Shown one piece after another: positions 34,961-37,462 of a stretch of 37,462 nt of DNA (its first letter is position 1; every line of letters begins with the position of its first letter). This DNA comes from Aphanocapsa lilacina HA4352-LM1 (GTDB taxonomy: Bacteria; Cyanobacteriota; Cyanobacteriia; Gloeobacterales; Gloeobacteraceae), in contig JAHHGR010000046.1 of assembly GCA_019359725.1 (NCBI GenBank), positions 1-37,462 on the forward strand. Reading direction: 5' to 3'. A program made the translations under genes and the position numbers. A model generated the notes under the pieces. The model had not been told where the DNA came from and ran no database searches. It saw only the letters and a list, made by a program, of their open reading frames with translations.

Positions 34961-35458
34961 ATGGGACGCATGCAACGATTTGTTTTGTGTGGTTTCGCCT
35001 TGGGGTTGGTCGGCTGCGCCCTGCAGACCGACGTACGGCTGCGCAAGATGCCCGACAGCGGCATGGAGCCCACCATCCGTGCCCAGGAGGTGGTACGCGA
35101 GAACTTCGATGCTCTGGAGCAACGGCCGCCGGGCCGCTTCGACCTGGTGGTCGTCAAAGATCCCGATAAACCCGACGAGACCACCATTCGCCGCGTGATT
35201 GCACTGCCGGGCGAGCTGGTGCAGGTGTCCGCCTACCGGGCGAGCGTAGGCGGCAGGTCCCTGGATGAACCGTTTATTTCTACCCAACCGGCAACCGAGG
35301 ACGGTGCCCCCCGGCCCAAAGCCGAATTCGGTCCGCTCACCGTTCCGGCGGACGAGTACTTCGTCTTGGGCGACAACCGCGCCGCCGCGAGCGACAACCG
35401 CCGGTGGAAGCGCTCCAGCGTGCCCGTCAAGGACATTCTCGCCGTTGTCGAGCGCTAG
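34961..35458 (+). CDS. Signal-peptidase-I-fold lipoprotein lacking the catalytic dyad
   Basis: A 165-residue protein with a lipoprotein signal (FVLCGFALGLVGCALQ, lipid Cys19) followed by an S26/LepB-like domain. Box B is MPDSGMEPTIRAQEVV: the catalytic Ser, normally directly before the Met, is Gly34, with Ser33 shifted by one. The general-base Lys of box D is Arg77 in TTIRRVIALPGE. Box E is preserved (YFVLGDNRAAASDNRRW). The fold is clear but the Ser-Lys protease mechanism is unlikely. A lipid anchor instead of a transmembrane helix is also unusual for LepB. A GGGGAGGG ~12 bases upstream supports the ATG at 34961; another ATG at 34970 is possible. It lies 80 bases after tRNA-Phe. Confidence 0.75.
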   Translation: MGRMQRFVLCGFALGLVGCALQTDVRLRKMPDSGMEPTIRAQEVVRENFDALEQRPPGRFDLVVVKDPDKPDETTIRRVIALPGELVQVSAYRASVGGRSLDEPFISTQPATEDGAPRPKAEFGPLTVPADEYFVLGDNRAAASDNRRWKRSSVPVKDILAVVER

Positions 35459-36954
35459 TGGCCGGAGCAGGTGCGCCGCTCGCGCTCTAGTTCCGGTTCC
35501 TGCCAGGCGTAGGCAAAGTGGCTCACTGCCTCCAAGGACGGAAAAGCGGCTTGTAGCGCGGCCATCTGCACTTCAAGAGCCGGCCGACCGGTGTGCGCTT
35601 GTCCCCAGACACCCGCGAGGGAAGGCACCACGGCAATTCCCGGCGGTGTCCGCTCCAGAACTGTCTGCACCTGGGAAAGGATGCAGTGGGCCTCGCCGCA
35701 GTTGGCGTAGACCATCGGGTGCCACTCGCCGACGCTCAAAAACTCGGGCCACGGTTGCAGGCGCGAATCGAATCCGGTGCCCACGGCGCGATTGGCCTCC
35801 GCGAAGAATACCGCCCCCGTGGCGGTTCCCTGGAGATGGGCAGGCAATGCCGCTTCCGCCAGATACTGGACAATGCCTGCGCGGGCGTGGGCGAGGCCCA
35901 GCGCCCACAGCTGACGCTGGAGGTACTCCCGGCGCCCGGCGGGCGGCAATGGGCGCGCCGGGGGGCTATATCCCCTCCAGGGCGCGCCGGTGCGCCCTGG
36001 AAATTGCCGGTCGGCTTCGGCCAGATCGCCCTCCCGCAGCCAGCCGTGCTCCAAATAGCGTTCGATGAGAAACCCACCCCACAGGTTGAGGGTGCGGCTG
36101 AGCAAAGTCTGCCGAGAAGCTTCGCTAAAGACCCACAGGTCGCGTAGGCCCGCCGCCACCGAGGCCGCTCCGCTCGAGCGCGGATAGCGGATGTAATCAA
36201 ACAAGATGCCGTCCGGTCTGCGCTGCAGCACTGCCTCGACAAGCCGGGCGAAGTCCTCTCGGGCCACCCGGCTATAGGGATCGGCAAAGACCCGATCCAG
36301 TTCGAGAATACTCATGTCGGTCTGGGAGCCGATCTCCCCTACCGCCGTCAGACTAGTGCGGCCGAGACCGTTGCGGGCCAGGGCGACCTGCCGGTCGGCT
36401 AGTTGGGTATAGGAGTAGCCGAAGTTGAGCGAAAACAGCCAGGCGTAAACGGCCACTCCCCGCGCCCTTGCACTGGCAAGGGCCGAGGCCAGCAGATCCG
36501 CCGACGGCTGCGCGCGGACCACGCTCGGCCAGACAGTCGGGTTATCGGCCACGGGCAACAATACTTGGCCTTCAAAAAACACCTCCAGATGGATGCGGTT
36601 GTAGCCCAGGGCCACCAGCCGGTCCATCAGCGCGTCGATTGCCCCGGGCTGTAAGTCGCACGGGTAGAGTCGCAGCCAGATTGCCTGCACCCGCGGCCAC
36701 ACAGCAGCACGGCAGAGCCGCAGCTGCCGGGCGTCTTCGCCGATCTGCGCCAGATAGCGCCGCCCAGCTTCGCCGTTCCCAGCCAGCGCTGCGCGCTGCC
36801 ACGCCGCCTTGCGCGCCACCGCCTCGGCGGAGAGCCGGCATCCCCCGGCGGGTGCCGAGATCTCGGCTGCCCGGCTCGGGGCTGCACCCAGCAGCGACCC
36901 AAGACCAAAAAGCACGGCGCTCAGCAACCCACGGCAAAATCGGTGCAGACTCAT
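35455..36954 (-). CDS. Exported glycosyl-hydrolase-like protein (GHL10/family 10-like)
   Basis: A signal peptide (residues 1-30, GLLSAVLFGLGSLLGAAPSR, cleavage near RAAEI) precedes a TIM-barrel resembling GHL10-type hydrolases: AIWLRLYPCDLQPGAIDALM, GYNRIHLEVFFEGQVLLP, GVAVYAWLFSLNFGYSY, ADPYSRVAREDFARLVEAVL, and RRPDGILFDYIRYPRSS, the usual substrate-cleft strand. Later strands are FLSVGEWHPMVYANCGEAHC and GIAVVPSLAGVWGQ. At 499 residues it is of typical size. It probably acts on cell-wall or exopolysaccharide glycans in the periplasm. The ATG at 36954 is preferred over a TTG at 36960. It overlaps the signal-peptidase-like gene by 4 bases, stop to stop. Confidence 0.78.
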   Translation of the reverse strand: MSLHRFCRGLLSAVLFGLGSLLGAAPSRAAEISAPAGGCRLSAEAVARKAAWQRAALAGNGEAGRRYLAQIGEDARQLRLCRAAVWPRVQAIWLRLYPCDLQPGAIDALMDRLVALGYNRIHLEVFFEGQVLLPVADNPTVWPSVVRAQPSADLLASALASARARGVAVYAWLFSLNFGYSYTQLADRQVALARNGLGRTSLTAVGEIGSQTDMSILELDRVFADPYSRVAREDFARLVEAVLQRRPDGILFDYIRYPRSSGAASVAAGLRDLWVFSEASRQTLLSRTLNLWGGFLIERYLEHGWLREGDLAEADRQFPGRTGAPWRGYSPPARPLPPAGRREYLQRQLWALGLAHARAGIVQYLAEAALPAHLQGTATGAVFFAEANRAVGTGFDSRLQPWPEFLSVGEWHPMVYANCGEAHCILSQVQTVLERTPPGIAVVPSLAGVWGQAHTGRPALEVQMAALQAAFPSLEAVSHFAYAWQEPELERERRTCSGH

Positions 36955-37351
36955 CGGCAAAGTATGTCGGGCATTCGCATTATCGAGCGTCCGCTCGGCC
37001 CGGCGCTCCGGTCAGCACTTCGGCTGCAACACTCACCAGGCAGCATCCGCCTGCCCAGCAAACCGGCAAGGCTTTCACATTAATTAATGCCTGGGCAAAC
37101 GGCATCCATGTTACAAAAACAGGGAAGATTCTTCAGGCACCTTAACTTTGGCCTGACCTGCGCATCGCAAGGGGTGCGGCGGACGAGCAAGAAGGCATTG
37201 CTCCTCCTGTCCATCGTGCCTCCGGCAGTTGCGGTGGGGCACCTTGTGCCTCAAGAGGGCAGACCGGTTCTGGGAGGAGAGAATCTTTTCGGGGTTTGAA
37301 AGCTGTTTCGCCCATGGACCACATCCTAAATGTGTTAAGGAGAGCAATGTA
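36955..37351. promoter_or_regulatory. Upstream region of cpcB and of the glycosidase gene
   Basis: About 400 bases without a convincing gene, shared by two divergent genes. It contains the palindrome at 37078-37089, a small hairpin GGCAC-CTT-GTGCC around 37239-37251, and AAGGAGAG at 37338-37345, the ribosome site of cpcB. I could not find strong -35/-10 boxes; a long leader is likely because phycocyanin operons are strongly regulated. Short plus-strand frames here look like noncoding DNA. Confidence 0.5.
37078..37089. promoter_or_regulatory. Perfect 12-bp palindrome upstream of cpcB
   Basis: CATTAATTAATG reads the same on both strands and stands out as AT-rich in a GC-rich region, about 265 bases before the cpcB start. 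It could bind a dimeric regulator or be an UP-like element. No known operator consensus is claimed. Confidence 0.35.
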
Positions 37352-37462
37352 ATGCAAGACGCATTCACCAAAGCCATTGTTGCGGCGGATCTGCGCGGGT
37401 CGTTCCTCAACGAGCAGGAACTCAACCAGCTGACCAACCTGGTCAAAGAATCCAACAAGCGC
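37352..37462 (+). CDS. cpcB: Phycocyanin beta subunit (5' part, runs off the window)
   Basis: The first 37 residues (MQDAFTKAIVAADLRGSFL, then NQLTNLVKESNKR) match the N-terminal X-Y helices and helix A start of phycobiliprotein beta subunits. The DAFTK, AD-RG and NKR pattern fits phycocyanin beta better than allophycocyanin beta, whose N-terminus is MQDAIT followed by AD-QGKYLD. CpcB binds two phycocyanobilins at cysteines that lie beyond the window, so a related beta subunit (phycoerythrocyanin) cannot be excluded. A strong ribosome site, AAGGAGAG, precedes the ATG by six bases. It presumably leads a cpcBA operon feeding the phycobilisome rod. Confidence 0.85.
   Translation, partial: MQDAFTKAIVAADLRGSFLNEQELNQLTNLVKESNKR

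Noticed and set aside
37087..37299. 70-codon plus-strand ORF in the cpcB leader
   Set aside because: No ribosome site or familiar sequence; more likely untranslated leader.

Overview
The window looks like the chromosome of a high-GC cyanobacterium. The evidence is a 3' piece of chlN (dark-operative protochlorophyllide reductase) at the left edge, the start of a phycocyanin beta subunit gene (cpcB-like) at the right edge, and small families typical of cyanobacteria (DUF3143 beside a J-protein, DUF1802, an NdbB-like type II NADH dehydrogenase, a DICT-domain protein, pentapeptide-repeat proteins). The high GC, tight packing and the CpcB N-terminus suggest a Gloeobacter-type organism. That genus call is an inference from memory, not from a search.

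Layout. 1-0.7 kb: a scar joining an IS630-like transposase fragment to a truncated chlN. 0.8-4.3 kb: a lipid kinase gene facing two amidohydrolases. 4.4-7.1 kb: two paralogous sulfotransferases on either side of a SAM methyltransferase, probably for modifying surface glycans or lipids. 7.2-11.1 kb: tRNA-Leu(CAG), DUF3143 and J-domain genes, a CobA-like P-loop protein that has lost its P-loop, dcd-bioD, and a serine hydrolase. 11.2-17.4 kb: a secreted Gly-Pro repeat protein, an operon of pentapeptide protein, NdbB-like dehydrogenase and FabG, a DICT plus degenerate HD-GYP regulator followed by a second pentapeptide protein, a VOC protein, and a small ORF with a strong hairpin terminator.

17.5-24.7 kb is a mosaic of intact and decaying genes: a MarC gene with one in-frame TAG, small hypotheticals, a TAG-split relic, intact topA overlapping an orphan sugar-type binding lipoprotein, an IS30 remnant abutting it, an 82-bp MITE-like repeat, an acidic hypothetical protein and an APH-like kinase relic. 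24.7-29.2 kb: a membrane protein, an orphan peptide/nickel-type binding lipoprotein, a membrane-anchored protein ending in an L7/L12-like domain, and a malectin-kelch gene broken by a frameshift beside a perfect 13-bp hairpin.

29.4-37.5 kb is mostly housekeeping: an operon of HAD phosphatase, der, DUF1802 and an alpha/beta hydrolase, divergent from hemC; a glycine-rich membrane stress-type protein; tRNA-Phe with a visible promoter; a lipoprotein with a signal-peptidase-I fold but no catalytic dyad; a GHL10-type glycosidase; and the leader and start of cpcB.

I saw no CRISPR array, rRNA, prophage or recognisable defence island. The best leads for something undescribed are the dead signal-peptidase lipoprotein, the membrane-tethered L7/L12-like domain, the P-loop-less CobA paralogue and the DICT/degenerate HD-GYP protein paired with a pentapeptide protein.
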